This document shows positions 34,449 to 43,599 of a stretch of DNA of 64,000 bases, in pieces (positions within the stretch are counted from its first letter, which is position 1; the number at the start of each line of letters is the position of its first letter). The notes under the pieces were generated by a model. That model ran no database searches, was not told where the DNA came from, and saw nothing but the letters and a program-made list of their open reading frames with translations. The position numbers and the translations under genes are program-made. The stretch comes from Veillonella sp. (lineage in GTDB: Bacteria; Bacillota; Negativicutes; Veillonellales; Veillonellaceae), in NCBI RefSeq assembly GCF_018364065.1, contig NZ_JAGZMO010000002.1:310001-374000 (forward strand). The letters run 5' to 3'.

Positions 34449-34495
34449 AGCGACTCCATTGTATGAATCACATACAGGGGAGTCGCTTTTTTGTT
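34449..34495 (+). terminator. Terminator after the permease
   Basis: AAGCGACTCC / GGAGTCGCTT with an inner GTATG/CATAC stem and a T run. Confidence 0.88.
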
Positions 34496-34556
34496 GCGTA
34501 AAAATGGGGTTTTATAAGTTTTTTTAAAATAAATCTAAAATTTTAAATATTTTTGC

Positions 34557-34587
34557 TTGACTTGAAGTGGGCTCCAAGGTCTATAAT
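34557..34587 (+). promoter_or_regulatory. MerR-type promoter with 19-bp spacer
   Basis: TTGACT (34557-34562) and TATAAT (34582-34587) are separated by 19 bases instead of 17. The spacer contains an imperfect dyad CTTGAAG...CTCCAAG. This layout is characteristic of promoters activated by MerR-family proteins, which twist the DNA to bring the two elements into register. The nearest gene downstream is the dxs-like gene at 34836. Confidence 0.7.
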
Positions 34588-34589
34588 CA

Positions 34590-34701
34590 GTTTCGTTGGT
34601 TGGAAAATTCAACATAAACAGTTTTGGTGATTGGAAATCAGCGCAATGAGTTTAGCTGATATGAAATCAATGTAGTGAATTTAGTTGATGACAAATAACC
34701 A
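34590..34701 (+). repeat. Degenerate tandem repeats, about 29 bp
   Basis: Units beginning TTTAG(C/T)TGAT and including GAAATCA..G.A.TGA occur at 34623, 34651 and 34680, with a more distant copy at 34590. They lie in the leader between the MerR-type promoter and the dxs-like gene. Nothing else is seen up to 34835 except the ribosome site. Confidence 0.65.
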
Positions 34702-34835
34702 AATACATGTATGTATCTGCATGTATTAAAAATTAGTATTTATAAGCAATATGCTTCGTAACTTTTTACAGTAGATTACCTATGAAGTTCTGAGAAGTTT
34801 CAAGCTTAAATAGTGATAGATGAAAGGAAATGACA

Positions 34836-36584
34836 ATGAATTTATTAAACAACGTTAACTCCCCAAAAGATATTAAAGGTATGAGCGTAGAAGAGCTCAA
34901 CACATTAGCTTCTGAAATTAGAGAGGTTTTAATTAACCGTGTAAATGAAACCGGCGGTCACATGGCGCCAAATCTTGGCATGGTTGAAGCAACCTTGGCT
35001 TTACATTATGTATTTAACTCCCCGGTTGATAAATTTGTATTTGATGTGTCCCATCAATCGTATGTACATAAAATCTTAACCGGCCGTAAGGAAGGTTTTA
35101 TTGATCCTGCTTTATTCAGTAAATACACAGGCTATACAAACCCTGGTGAAAGCGAACATGACTTCTTTACAGTAGGTCATACATCTACGGCTGTAAGCTT
35201 GGCATCCGGTCTTGCTAAAGGTCGTGATTTAAAAGGTGAATCCGGCAATGTAATCGCCATCTTAGGTGACGGTTCCTTATCCGGTGGTGAAGCTATGGAA
35301 GGCCTCAACGTAGCAGCTACTTTGGGCAGTAACTTCATTGTACTCTTCAATGATAATGATATGTCCATTGCGCCAAATGAAGGCGGTATTTACAAACATT
35401 TAAAAGAGCTTCGCGATTCCAAAGGTCAATCTGCCAATAACTATTTCAAAGCTATGGGCCTTGATTATATCTTCGTTGAAGACGGTAACAATGTGGAATC
35501 TTTGATTGAAGCATTTAATAAAGTGAAAGACAGCCAAACTCCTGTTGTGATTCATATGGTGACAGTAAAAGGTAAAGGTCTTGCTGAAGCGGAAGCTGAT
35601 CCTGAAACTTACCACTACATCATGGGTCGTCATTTTGATGTGGACGCTTACATGAGTGAAGAACACTATGATGAAATCATTGCCACTCATTTACTTGAAA
35701 AAATGAAACAGGATCCTACAATTGTAGGTTTAACTGCAGGCGTACCAAGTATTGGCGGCTTCAATCCTGAACGTCGTAAACAGGCGGGTAAACAGTTCGT
35801 TGACGTAGGTATTGCGGAAGAACATATGGTGGCTATGGCTGCCGGTATTGCTAAAAATGGCGGTAAACCGGTTATCCTTGATGCTGCTACATTCTTACAA
35901 CGTACGTATGACCAATTGACTCAGGATATGGCATTAAATAATAATGCGGTAACGATTTTATCCTTCCCATTGGGCAGCGGTATTTCATCTATGGATGCTA
36001 CACATTCCAGCGCCTTCGATATGGCGATGATGAATACAATTCCTAATTTAACTGTATTATCTCCGGTAACGAAACAAGAATTATTGGCTATGCTTGACTG
36101 GTCCTTGGAACAGACAGACGGTCCTGTAATGATTCGCGTGCCTGGCGGTAAAGTACAGACTTATGAAACCGGCGTGGCATTTAACGGTAAATTAGATAAT
36201 CAGGTAATTGAAAAAGGCGATACTGTGGCTATTTTAGGTCTTGGTGCCTTCTATGAATTAGGCCGTGAAACTAAAGCGGCATTAAAAGCTGAATTAGGTA
36301 TTGATGCAACCTTGATTAATCCTCGCTTGTCCTCTGAAATAGATGTAGATACTTTGGAAGCATTGCGTAAAAATCATAAATTAGTAGTAACCTTGGAAGA
36401 CGGCGTACTTGATGGCGGTTTCGGTGAAAAAGTATCCCGTTACTACGGTCCTAGCGATATGAAAGTGTTAAATATCGGTATGACTAAAGAAGTAAATGAC
36501 CGTGTACCAATGGATGAATTAATTGCCCGTTATCACTTGTCTCCTGAATTGATCGTGGCTGATATTAAAAACATCTTGGCATAA
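34836..36584 (+). CDS. 1-deoxy-D-xylulose-5-phosphate synthase-like protein
   Basis: A 582-aa thiamine-diphosphate enzyme of the Dxs/transketolase type. It has GHMAPNLGMVEATLALHYVF, FDVSHQSYVHKILTGR, the ThDP-binding GDGSLSGGEAMEGLN, the pyrimidine-binding VDVGIAEEHMVAMAAGIA, and a C-terminal domain. It is shorter than standard Dxs (about 620 aa), and residues around the N-terminal substrate loop differ (GHMAPNLG for the usual HPGKLSSSLG), so it belongs to a divergent branch and may not be the housekeeping isoprenoid enzyme. ATG 34836 was chosen on spacing from GAAAGGA. Its MerR-type promoter suggests induction by a small molecule or stress. It is a single-gene unit. Confidence 0.75.
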   Translation: MNLLNNVNSPKDIKGMSVEELNTLASEIREVLINRVNETGGHMAPNLGMVEATLALHYVFNSPVDKFVFDVSHQSYVHKILTGRKEGFIDPALFSKYTGYTNPGESEHDFFTVGHTSTAVSLASGLAKGRDLKGESGNVIAILGDGSLSGGEAMEGLNVAATLGSNFIVLFNDNDMSIAPNEGGIYKHLKELRDSKGQSANNYFKAMGLDYIFVEDGNNVESLIEAFNKVKDSQTPVVIHMVTVKGKGLAEAEADPETYHYIMGRHFDVDAYMSEEHYDEIIATHLLEKMKQDPTIVGLTAGVPSIGGFNPERRKQAGKQFVDVGIAEEHMVAMAAGIAKNGGKPVILDAATFLQRTYDQLTQDMALNNNAVTILSFPLGSGISSMDATHSSAFDMAMMNTIPNLTVLSPVTKQELLAMLDWSLEQTDGPVMIRVPGGKVQTYETGVAFNGKLDNQVIEKGDTVAILGLGAFYELGRETKAALKAELGIDATLINPRLSSEIDVDTLEALRKNHKLVVTLEDGVLDGGFGEKVSRYYGPSDMKVLNIGMTKEVNDRVPMDELIARYHLSPELIVADIKNILA

Positions 36585-36625
36585 GATTAACAATCAGTAA
36601 GTGAACGGCGTATTTTAAAGAAAAT

Positions 36626-36656
36626 GGACGGTTTAGCTATTACAGATAAACCGTCC
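36626..36656 (+). other. Hairpin downstream of the dxs-like gene
   Basis: Perfect GGACGGTTTA / TAAACCGTCC with an 11-base loop and no T run. Role unknown; possibly an RNA 3' stabiliser. Confidence 0.5.
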
Positions 36657-36676
36657 GCTCCCGTTAAAATCAGTGT

Positions 36677-36831
36677 ATTCACTGTTTATATAGATGAGTT
36701 TTGAGCTTAATACCAGCGTGGCTCACTGTTAATATAGAGTTATATGGAGCTTAGTTACAGCGTAGCTCACTGTTTATATAGATTAGTTTACATAAAGCGT
36801 AAAATCAGAGTCGCTCGCTGTTCATATAGAT
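36677..36831 (+). repeat. Four degenerate tandem copies of a 44-bp unit
   Basis: Each copy contains (G)CTC(A/G)CTGTT.ATATAGA; starts are near 36677, 36721, 36765 and 36813. The middle copies also share GAGCTTA and ACAGCGTAG-like blocks. It is non-coding and lies in the trailer of the dxs-like gene. Confidence 0.75.
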
Positions 36832-36848
36832 TGATAAAACAAGTATTC

Positions 36849-36918
36849 AAAATGACCCCTCACAGAGGCGTATATACTAACGCAGTATATGCGAAGTGTG
36901 TAGCGGGTCATTTTTTAT
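36849..36918 (+). terminator. Long multi-part terminator hairpin
   Basis: An outer stem AAAATGACCC / GGGTCATTTT encloses CTCACA/TGTGTAG-like pairing and CGTATATACT / AGTATATGCG, followed by a T run. About 66 bases, larger than usual. Confidence 0.8.
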
Positions 36919-37136
36919 TTTAATGTGAATATGATATACTATAGAGCAAGTACAGGCATAAGGCAGGTATGAAAAATAAGTACAAAAAGTACTTAGAGAA
37001 AGATGTACGGAAATACTATAAAAAAGTAGAAACGTATGTATAACGATATGTACAGCAGTACATAAAAGAAAACAGATGATATGTAACAATAAGTGAAAAC
37101 TTAAATTCCACTTAGTAAGAGGAGAGTGATAGATAA

Positions 37137-38510
37137 GTGGACGGTGATGTAGGTCTTGAGATACTCATAATTTTATTATTAATTGTAGCCAACGGTATCT
37201 TTTCTATGACCGAGTTGGCAGTTGTGAATTCTCGTAAAGGCTTATTAGAAGATAGTGCTGAAAAAGGCAGTATCGGCGCTCAGCGCGCTATACAGTTGTC
37301 GGAAGATCCTAACCAGATGTTCTCGACCATTCAAATCGGGATTACCTTAATCGGTATCGTAACCGGTTTATATTCCGGTGCGGCCTTGTCGGAGCCGTTA
37401 GCTAAGGCAATTAAGGAATACATTCCAAGTCTGGCCGGCTATGCCGATTCCTTCAGCCCTATTATTATCGTTTCATTGACGACATATTTGTCGTTAGTTA
37501 TCGGGGAACTGGTGCCGAAGCGCCTGGCGTACAACTCGCCGGAGCGAATTGCCATCATTATGGCGGTACCAATGCATTACTTTTCATTGATTGCCAAACC
37601 GCTGGTAGCTCTGTTGAGTATTTCCACGGCCGGTTTATTAAAATTAATGGGCGTAAAAGATAAAGAAGAATCGCCTGTAACGGAATTGGAAATCAATAAA
37701 ATGCTCACACAAGGTGTTGAGTTGGGGGCTTTTGAAAAAGATGAACCTCGTCTCGTAGATAATGTATTCCGTCTGGCTGATTTGAGTGCCGGCGATGTTA
37801 TGACACCGCGTACGCAGCTAAAATGGATTGATTTAAACAGTTCTGAAGAAGAAGTGCGTGAGATTTTATGTGAGTCCACCCATTATCGTCTGCCGGTTGG
37901 CCTTGATTCGTTGGATGAACTGAAAGGTCTGGTTATCGTAGCCGACGTATTTGTAGACTATATAAAGCAGAACGAAAAAGAATCTATTAAAGCCTTGGTG
38001 GAAAAGAATGTTAAGGAACCGGTTATGGTACCGGAATCCATCAGTCTTATGAAACTGTTGGAAGTATTCCGTACGGAAGGTGTCCATGAAACTGTAGTAC
38101 TTGATGAATACGGCGGTTTCAGCGGTCTCGTAACTCTTCATGACATCATGGAAAAACTGGTAGGTTTGATGCCGGCCAGCGAGGATGAATTGAAGGAAGA
38201 AGAAAACCGCATCATTCAGCGCAACGAAACAACCTGGCTTGTTGACGGTCTCATCAGCATCGATGAATTTAAAGAGTATTTTAACATCAATAAAGAATTA
38301 CCGGGCGAAGACGAAGATCTGTATAAAACTGTGGCGGGCTTCTTTATGTATCTGTTCGGACGTATTCCGAAAGAACTTGACCGCGTCGTTTGGGACGAAT
38401 ATACCTTTGAGGTAGTAGATATGGATAATGTGCGTATCGATAAGCTCATGGTTATTTACGAACCACCGGCAGAAGAAGAAACTGAAGAGTCAGGCTCGTC
38501 TAAAAACTAA
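37137..38510 (+). CDS. CNNM/CorC-HlyC family membrane protein with CBS domains
   Basis: A 457-aa protein of the hemolysin-C/CorC type. The N-terminal CNNM (DUF21) domain has four hydrophobic segments (about 1-195) with SMTELAVVNSRKGLLE. A CBS pair follows (TPRTQLKWIDLNSSEEEV and VPESISLMKLLEVF), with YGGFSGLVTLHDIMEKLVG at its end, and a C-terminal CorC_HlyC domain (TWLVDGLISIDEFKEYF). The family is linked to Mg2+ or other divalent-cation export or protection; the haemolysin name is historical. GTG 37137 follows GAGGAGAG. It is a single gene with its own terminator. Confidence 0.88.
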   Translation: MDGDVGLEILIILLLIVANGIFSMTELAVVNSRKGLLEDSAEKGSIGAQRAIQLSEDPNQMFSTIQIGITLIGIVTGLYSGAALSEPLAKAIKEYIPSLAGYADSFSPIIIVSLTTYLSLVIGELVPKRLAYNSPERIAIIMAVPMHYFSLIAKPLVALLSISTAGLLKLMGVKDKEESPVTELEINKMLTQGVELGAFEKDEPRLVDNVFRLADLSAGDVMTPRTQLKWIDLNSSEEEVREILCESTHYRLPVGLDSLDELKGLVIVADVFVDYIKQNEKESIKALVEKNVKEPVMVPESISLMKLLEVFRTEGVHETVVLDEYGGFSGLVTLHDIMEKLVGLMPASEDELKEEENRIIQRNETTWLVDGLISIDEFKEYFNINKELPGEDEDLYKTVAGFFMYLFGRIPKELDRVVWDEYTFEVVDMDNVRIDKLMVIYEPPAEEETEESGSSKN

Positions 38511-38527
38511 ATACTAGAGATTACTAT

Positions 38528-38579
38528 AAATCCTTACATCTGTATTCTTATGTGGAATCAGGATGTAAGGATTTTTTTT
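38528..38579 (+). terminator. Terminator after the CNNM/CBS gene
   Basis: AATCCTTACATC / GATGTAAGGATT stem with a long loop and eight T. Confidence 0.88.
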
Positions 38580-38587
38580 GCCGAATT

Positions 38588-38616
38588 TTGACATATACTT
38601 TTCAGATGAGTAGAAT
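38588..38616 (+). promoter_or_regulatory. Promoter of the RND efflux operon
   Basis: TTGACA (38588-38593), 17 bases, TAGAAT (38611-38616). The transcript leader of about 165 bases is AT-rich. Confidence 0.75.
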
Positions 38617-38786
38617 AAAATTAAATATGGGAAAGTATATATAGTAACAAAGTATAAAATTATAAAATTTAATATCAAATATCAATAATTGATTAATCAA
38701 AGTATCCAACAAATTATTAAGTGGATATGATTACTTGGTTTTACAGATTGAAATGAGTGCAAAGAACGCATATGGGAGGTTATCAT

Positions 38787-39902
38787 ATGATTCATTGGCG
38801 AGGCAGTAAGCAAAAATGGGCGATTAAAACATTGAGTATGTTTGCAGTTATCGGGGCTATTGCAGGGCTTAGTCTGGGTTTTAGCGGCTGTGGCAGTGAT
38901 AATATAACGGAAGGTCAGGCACCGCTTGTTAAAACGATGGTTATCGGCAAAGATACGGTGGCGAATGAAAATACCTTTGCAGGGACGATTAAAAATCGCT
39001 ATGAAACGGCTTTGTCGTTCCAAATCGGCGGCCGGGTTATTCAAAAGAATTTCCATGTAGGCGACCGGGTAGCAGCCGGCCAGGTATTGGCGGTATTGGA
39101 TCAGGGCGATACGAGCAGTCAGCTCCAGAACGCTCAGGGCGCATTGGCAGCGGCTCAATCCCAGTATGACCTGGCGGCAACAAATGTGGAACGTTATCGC
39201 ACTTTATTTGCACAGCAGGCTATCAGCCAATTACAATTGGATCAAATGGAAAATACCTTCAAAGTAGCGGCAGCACAGCTGGCACAGGCCCAGGCAGGCG
39301 TACAAACCAGCATGAATCAGCAGAATTATACGCAACTGGTAGCACCGGCTGATGGAATTATTACGGCTGAATCCGTAGAAGTAGGCCAAGTAGTGGCCGC
39401 CGGTCAAACGGTAGGCTCTATTGCTGTAGGCGATGAACCGGAAGCAGTTATCGCCTTGCCGGAACAGATGCTGGCTTCTGTTAAAGTGGGCTCACCTGCT
39501 CATGTGTCGTTCTGGGCTTTGCCTAATGAGCCGGTACAAGGCGTAGTGCGTGAAATTTCACCGGTTCCGGATGCGACGGCTCGAACGTATACAGTTAAAA
39601 TTTCTTTACTTTCAAAACCGGCTAATTTGCAGCTTGGCATGACTACAGCTGTAGATTTCAGTGCCCTTGATAATAAAGGGATTACCATACCATTGACCGC
39701 TTTGGTGGGCGACCGCAGCGGCGGTAAAACCGGTGAAGGCTATGTATATGTTGTACGTGACGGCGTTGTGAAGAAAGTAGCTGTAAAATTGGGCACCTTA
39801 GGCGCCAACAGCGTCGTAGTGGTATCCGGTTTGGCTAATGGAGACCGCATCGTGACGGCCGGTACGGACAAGCTGGAAGAAGGGGCTAAGGTACGCATAT
39901 GA
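38787..39902 (+). CDS. RND efflux periplasmic adaptor (membrane fusion protein)
   Basis: A 371-aa HlyD/AcrA-type adaptor. A basic N-terminus and hydrophobic core (about 12-35) end in FSGC, a plausible lipoprotein site, so it is probably anchored by lipid. A lipoyl/barrel-sandwich half is seen at AGTIKNRYETALSFQIGGRV and VGDRVAAGQVLAVLD. An alpha-helical hairpin follows (QNAQGALAAAQSQYDLA to about 180). The second lipoyl half is VAPADGIITAESVEVGQVV, and beta-barrel domains end the protein. ATG 38787 follows GGGAGG. Its stop overlaps the permease start (ATGA). No outer-membrane TolC gene is adjacent. Confidence 0.92.
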   Translation: MIHWRGSKQKWAIKTLSMFAVIGAIAGLSLGFSGCGSDNITEGQAPLVKTMVIGKDTVANENTFAGTIKNRYETALSFQIGGRVIQKNFHVGDRVAAGQVLAVLDQGDTSSQLQNAQGALAAAQSQYDLAATNVERYRTLFAQQAISQLQLDQMENTFKVAAAQLAQAQAGVQTSMNQQNYTQLVAPADGIITAESVEVGQVVAAGQTVGSIAVGDEPEAVIALPEQMLASVKVGSPAHVSFWALPNEPVQGVVREISPVPDATARTYTVKISLLSKPANLQLGMTTAVDFSALDNKGITIPLTALVGDRSGGKTGEGYVYVVRDGVVKKVAVKLGTLGANSVVVVSGLANGDRIVTAGTDKLEEGAKVRI

Positions 39903-42900
39903 GTCGATTTAATTTAGCAGACTGGGCTTTGCGTCACAAGTCCATCATATACTTCTTCATGGCTATGCTTTTTGCCATAGGAACATTCTCCTTCCTAAAA
40001 ATCGGGCGCATGGAAGATCCGAACTTTACCATCCGTACTATGGTCGTAGCGGCCGCTTGGCCCGGCGCATCACCGCAGCAAATGTCGGAACAGGTGACGG
40101 ATAAACTGGAAGAAAAAATACGCGATTTACCTGGGCTTGATTATACAAGAAGCTTTACTGACGGCGGTAAATCTGTCATTTTTATCAATTTAAAAGAAAC
40201 GGTACCTGCTGATGATGTGCGGGCCGCTTGGACGGAAGTACGGCACATGGTGGATGATGAATGGTCAAATCTCCCTTCCGGTGTTCAAGGACCTATCATT
40301 AACGATCGTTTTGATGACGTATACGGCACGATTTACGCCCTCACAGGGGATGATTACTCCTATGAAGAGAAACGTGCCTACGCGGAAGAAATTAAGCGTG
40401 TACTCCTATCTGTACCAAATGTGAAGCGCATTGATTTAAAAGGTGTGCAGGAGCAGACTGTATATGTGGAAATCAACAAGGATAAGCTGGCGGCTTACCA
40501 GATTAGTGCGAATACAATTTTAAATGCGTTAAAACAGCAGAGCGCTATGGTGCCGGCCGGTATGATTGATACGGATACCAATAACGTGTATCTTCGCGTA
40601 AACGGCCTTTTCGATAATGTAGATGCTATTCGCGATATGCCGCTTCAAGTAAACGGCCAAAGCCTGCGTCTCGGTGATATTGCCACCGTGCGGCTTGATT
40701 ATGAATCACCGCAAAGTCCGCTGTTCTACTTCAACGGCAAACCGGCCATCGGCATTGCCGTATCTATGGATCCGGGTGCCAATAATATTGAGTTCGGTAA
40801 GGCCCTAAGTGAAAAGCTGGCCGCCTATAAAGGGCAGCTTCCATTAGGTCTCGAAGTAAGCCAGGTTTCCAATCAGCCGCAAGTAGTTGATGAATCAATC
40901 GGCGAGTTTACCAGATCCTTATTCGAAGCCATCGTCATTGTGCTCATTGTAAGCTTCATTTCGCTAGGCGTGCGCAGCGGTATCGTAGTAGCTTTGACAA
41001 TTCCTGTCGTGGTAGCCAGTACTTTCGTGGGTATGTATGCGGACGGCTTAGAGCTTCATAAAGTAAGTTTGGGGGCTTTAATCATATCGCTGGGCCTTCT
41101 CGTTGACGATGCCATCATCGTTGTAGAAATGATGACGCTTAAAATGGAAGAAGGACTGGATACGCATTCGGCGGCCACGTTTGCCTATAAAGCAACAGCA
41201 TTCCCAATGCTTAGCGGTACTTTGATCACCTGCTCAGGCTTCTTGCCAATCTTCCTGTCAAAAGGCTCTGTAGCGGAATTTACGCACAGCTTATTTATCG
41301 TAGTAGCTCTGGCATTGCTGCTATCCTGGTTTGCGTCCGTATTGGTGAGTCCTGTATTGGGAAGCCGATTAATACGAATTAAGGAAAATCACGAAGAAAG
41401 CCGGGCTGTACGGATTCAAAAGGCGTTCTTACAGCGCTTCGAAAAAGGCCTTCATTGGGCCTTGGGGCATCGTCGAATTGTATTAGGAACTACATTGGTG
41501 CTTTTCGTAGCCTCGCTCCTTTTAATGCCTCTTATTAAATTGGAATTTTTCCCGAACTCCACCCGTCCGGAAATTATGCTGTCCGTACAATTTCCGCAGA
41601 GTTCATCCTTAGAATATACGAAGGAACAGGCGGAGGCTTTAGATAATCTCCTGAGCGGCGATAAGCGCATTGAACACTATTCCGCTTATGTAGGTGAAGG
41701 GGCGCCACGCTTCGTTCTGACCTTGGATCCGGAAGTGGAACGGAACAATTATATGCAGTATGTTATTGTGGCGAATTCCTTGGAAGACCGCAACAGCTTG
41801 TATAAAGAATTAAATCAGAAACTGAAGGATGAGTTTCCGTCAGCGCTTATTAATATGAGCTTTATTCAGACCGGTCCGCCGGCTAAGTATCCGATTATGT
41901 TCCGCGTGTCCGGGCCGGATATGAAGACGGTAAAAGATATTTCCGGTCAGGTAAAAGATCTCTTTAAAACCTATTCGGATATGACCGATGTGTCGGAAGA
42001 CTGGCCGGACAGTACGCCGAATATTCAGGTCCATATTGATCCTGCCAAGGCGCGCATGATGGGCATAGACAGTTACGCTGTGTCGCTGGATTTACAAAGT
42101 AAAATTTCCGGCGTATCCGTCGGTGAATACTATGTAGGCAATCAGACCGTGCCGATGAAGTTTAAATTGGGCGGCAATGAAGATCACAATATGAGCGTGC
42201 TTCAGAACATTCCAATTCAAACAGGATCCGGCGCTTATGTACCGCTCAGCCAAATCGCCACTATATCCATGGGTGATGAAGACGGTATTATTTGGCGTCG
42301 TAATATGCAGCCTACTATTACAGTTCATGCGAATGTAATGCCCGGCGTTATGGAAAATACGTTGGCTAATGAATTGAATGAAAAACTCGACACGATTCGA
42401 GCACAAATGCCGGCAGGCTACACCATTGAAATGGGTGGATCCGCTGAAGACAGCAATACGGCCTTGGATAATCTAAAGGGCCCTATTCCGATTATGATCT
42501 GCCTCATCATGGTTATCCTCATGTTCCAGCTTAAGAAAATCGCTCTCATGATTATGGCGATTTTAACAGCGCCTCTAGGACTTATCGGCGTAGTTTTTAC
42601 CATGATTCTTACAAATACACCGATGGGCTTTATGGTGGTACTGGGCGTCATTTCACTTAGTGGAATGATCATCCGAAACTCTATAATTTTAATTGATCAG
42701 ATAGAATTGCATCGCCGGGAAGGGCAAAGTATCCATGACGCTATAGTAAGTTCAACCATACTTCGTTTCCGTCCGATTATGCTCACCGCATTGGCGGCTA
42801 TTTTAGGTATGGTACCACTCATGCGCAGCGCCTTCTGGTCACCTATGGCCATCGCCTTTAGCGGTGGTTTACTGGTAGCCACCATATTGACACTTATCGT

Positions 42901-42940
42901 GCTGCCGGTTATGTATGCGGTGTACTATAAAGCTGAATAA
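39899..42940 (+). CDS. RND family efflux permease (HAE-1/AcrB-like)
   Basis: A 1013-aa inner-membrane pump with the duplicated RND fold: TM1, a large periplasmic loop, TM2-6, a second loop, TM8-12. It starts LADWALRHKSIIYFFMAMLF. The GRMEDPNFTIRTMVV motif after TM1 and the TM4 proton-relay aspartates in SLGLLVDDAIIVVEMM are visible. GSAEDSNTALDNL near the end of the second loop and GMIIRNSIILIDQIE in the last third fit the family. It works with the adaptor upstream to export drugs or other hydrophobic compounds. Substrates cannot be predicted. Confidence 0.94.
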   Translation: MSRFNLADWALRHKSIIYFFMAMLFAIGTFSFLKIGRMEDPNFTIRTMVVAAAWPGASPQQMSEQVTDKLEEKIRDLPGLDYTRSFTDGGKSVIFINLKETVPADDVRAAWTEVRHMVDDEWSNLPSGVQGPIINDRFDDVYGTIYALTGDDYSYEEKRAYAEEIKRVLLSVPNVKRIDLKGVQEQTVYVEINKDKLAAYQISANTILNALKQQSAMVPAGMIDTDTNNVYLRVNGLFDNVDAIRDMPLQVNGQSLRLGDIATVRLDYESPQSPLFYFNGKPAIGIAVSMDPGANNIEFGKALSEKLAAYKGQLPLGLEVSQVSNQPQVVDESIGEFTRSLFEAIVIVLIVSFISLGVRSGIVVALTIPVVVASTFVGMYADGLELHKVSLGALIISLGLLVDDAIIVVEMMTLKMEEGLDTHSAATFAYKATAFPMLSGTLITCSGFLPIFLSKGSVAEFTHSLFIVVALALLLSWFASVLVSPVLGSRLIRIKENHEESRAVRIQKAFLQRFEKGLHWALGHRRIVLGTTLVLFVASLLLMPLIKLEFFPNSTRPEIMLSVQFPQSSSLEYTKEQAEALDNLLSGDKRIEHYSAYVGEGAPRFVLTLDPEVERNNYMQYVIVANSLEDRNSLYKELNQKLKDEFPSALINMSFIQTGPPAKYPIMFRVSGPDMKTVKDISGQVKDLFKTYSDMTDVSEDWPDSTPNIQVHIDPAKARMMGIDSYAVSLDLQSKISGVSVGEYYVGNQTVPMKFKLGGNEDHNMSVLQNIPIQTGSGAYVPLSQIATISMGDEDGIIWRRNMQPTITVHANVMPGVMENTLANELNEKLDTIRAQMPAGYTIEMGGSAEDSNTALDNLKGPIPIMICLIMVILMFQLKKIALMIMAILTAPLGLIGVVFTMILTNTPMGFMVVLGVISLSGMIIRNSIILIDQIELHRREGQSIHDAIVSSTILRFRPIMLTALAAILGMVPLMRSAFWSPMAIAFSGGLLVATILTLIVLPVMYAVYYKAE

Positions 42941-42952
42941 GCAGATGTAAGG

Positions 42953-43003
42953 TTATATAAGGCCATATAAAATACATATTGATTAGTTGCGGCCTTATAT
43001 GGT
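42953..43003 (+). other. Inverted repeat after the RND pump
   Basis: TATATAAGGCC (42954) and GGCCTTATATG (42990) form a long-loop inverted repeat without a T run; possibly a weak terminator. Confidence 0.45.
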
Positions 43004-43096
43004 TAAATAATAAGAAGAAGAAACTTGTTAATGTAATTTGTTAGGTGCTCACAAATTACTATGCAAAGACTAAACAAAAGAAAGGGAGCTATTAGG

Positions 43097-43414
43097 ATGA
43101 CTGATATAGCATACTATGCAATCCATTACGGAGTGGATGAAAAAGGATACATTGCATATAATAAGGAGACAAAAGACGTAACCGTCGTGTTACCTGATGA
43201 AGCATGGCAAGAAAAAGTACTGACCTATTTGAATACAGATCAGGAAATCGAAAAAGCAACGGATTTGAATGTGTATGAGAAAGTAACAATTTCTCCACTT
43301 GCATCATTGGAGAATTTAAAACTGGCGTTAACATTGATGTGGGAACGCACAGACGTACAAGTTGACTGGAGCCGTCCGGTAGAATTAGACGGTCAGTTAA
43401 TCTTCCCTGAATAA
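43097..43414 (+). CDS. Small protein of unknown function, 105 aa
   Basis: I do not recognise the family. The start at ATG 43097 is set by AAAGGGAG 8 bases upstream. The protein is acidic and soluble. It starts MTDIAYYAIHYGVDEKGYI and has YNKETKDVTVVLPDEAWQEKV, a pattern of short strands and helices, and ends in PVELDGQLIFPE. No cysteines or metal motif are seen. Codon use is like its neighbours. It stands alone, followed by a strong terminator. Confidence 0.7.
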   Translation: MTDIAYYAIHYGVDEKGYIAYNKETKDVTVVLPDEAWQEKVLTYLNTDQEIEKATDLNVYEKVTISPLASLENLKLALTLMWERTDVQVDWSRPVELDGQLIFPE

Positions 43415-43449
43415 GACATTGTACGAATAAGACACTGTAAAGAATTTAC

Positions 43450-43488
43450 AAACCCCTTACTTCTATTTGTGAAGTAAGGGGTTTTTAT
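43450..43488 (+). terminator. Terminator
   Basis: AAACCCCTTACTTC / GAAGTAAGGGGTTT with a 7-base loop and a T run, after the 105-aa gene. Confidence 0.9.
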
Positions 43489-43599
43489 ATATTAATTACA
43501 GATTGATTTCAAAGTGAGTGTCTTTAGTTTGTGAACAAAAGAAAAAATTTTGGTGAAAATATGTAAAATTGATGCTTATGTTTGATATTATAGTAAAAG

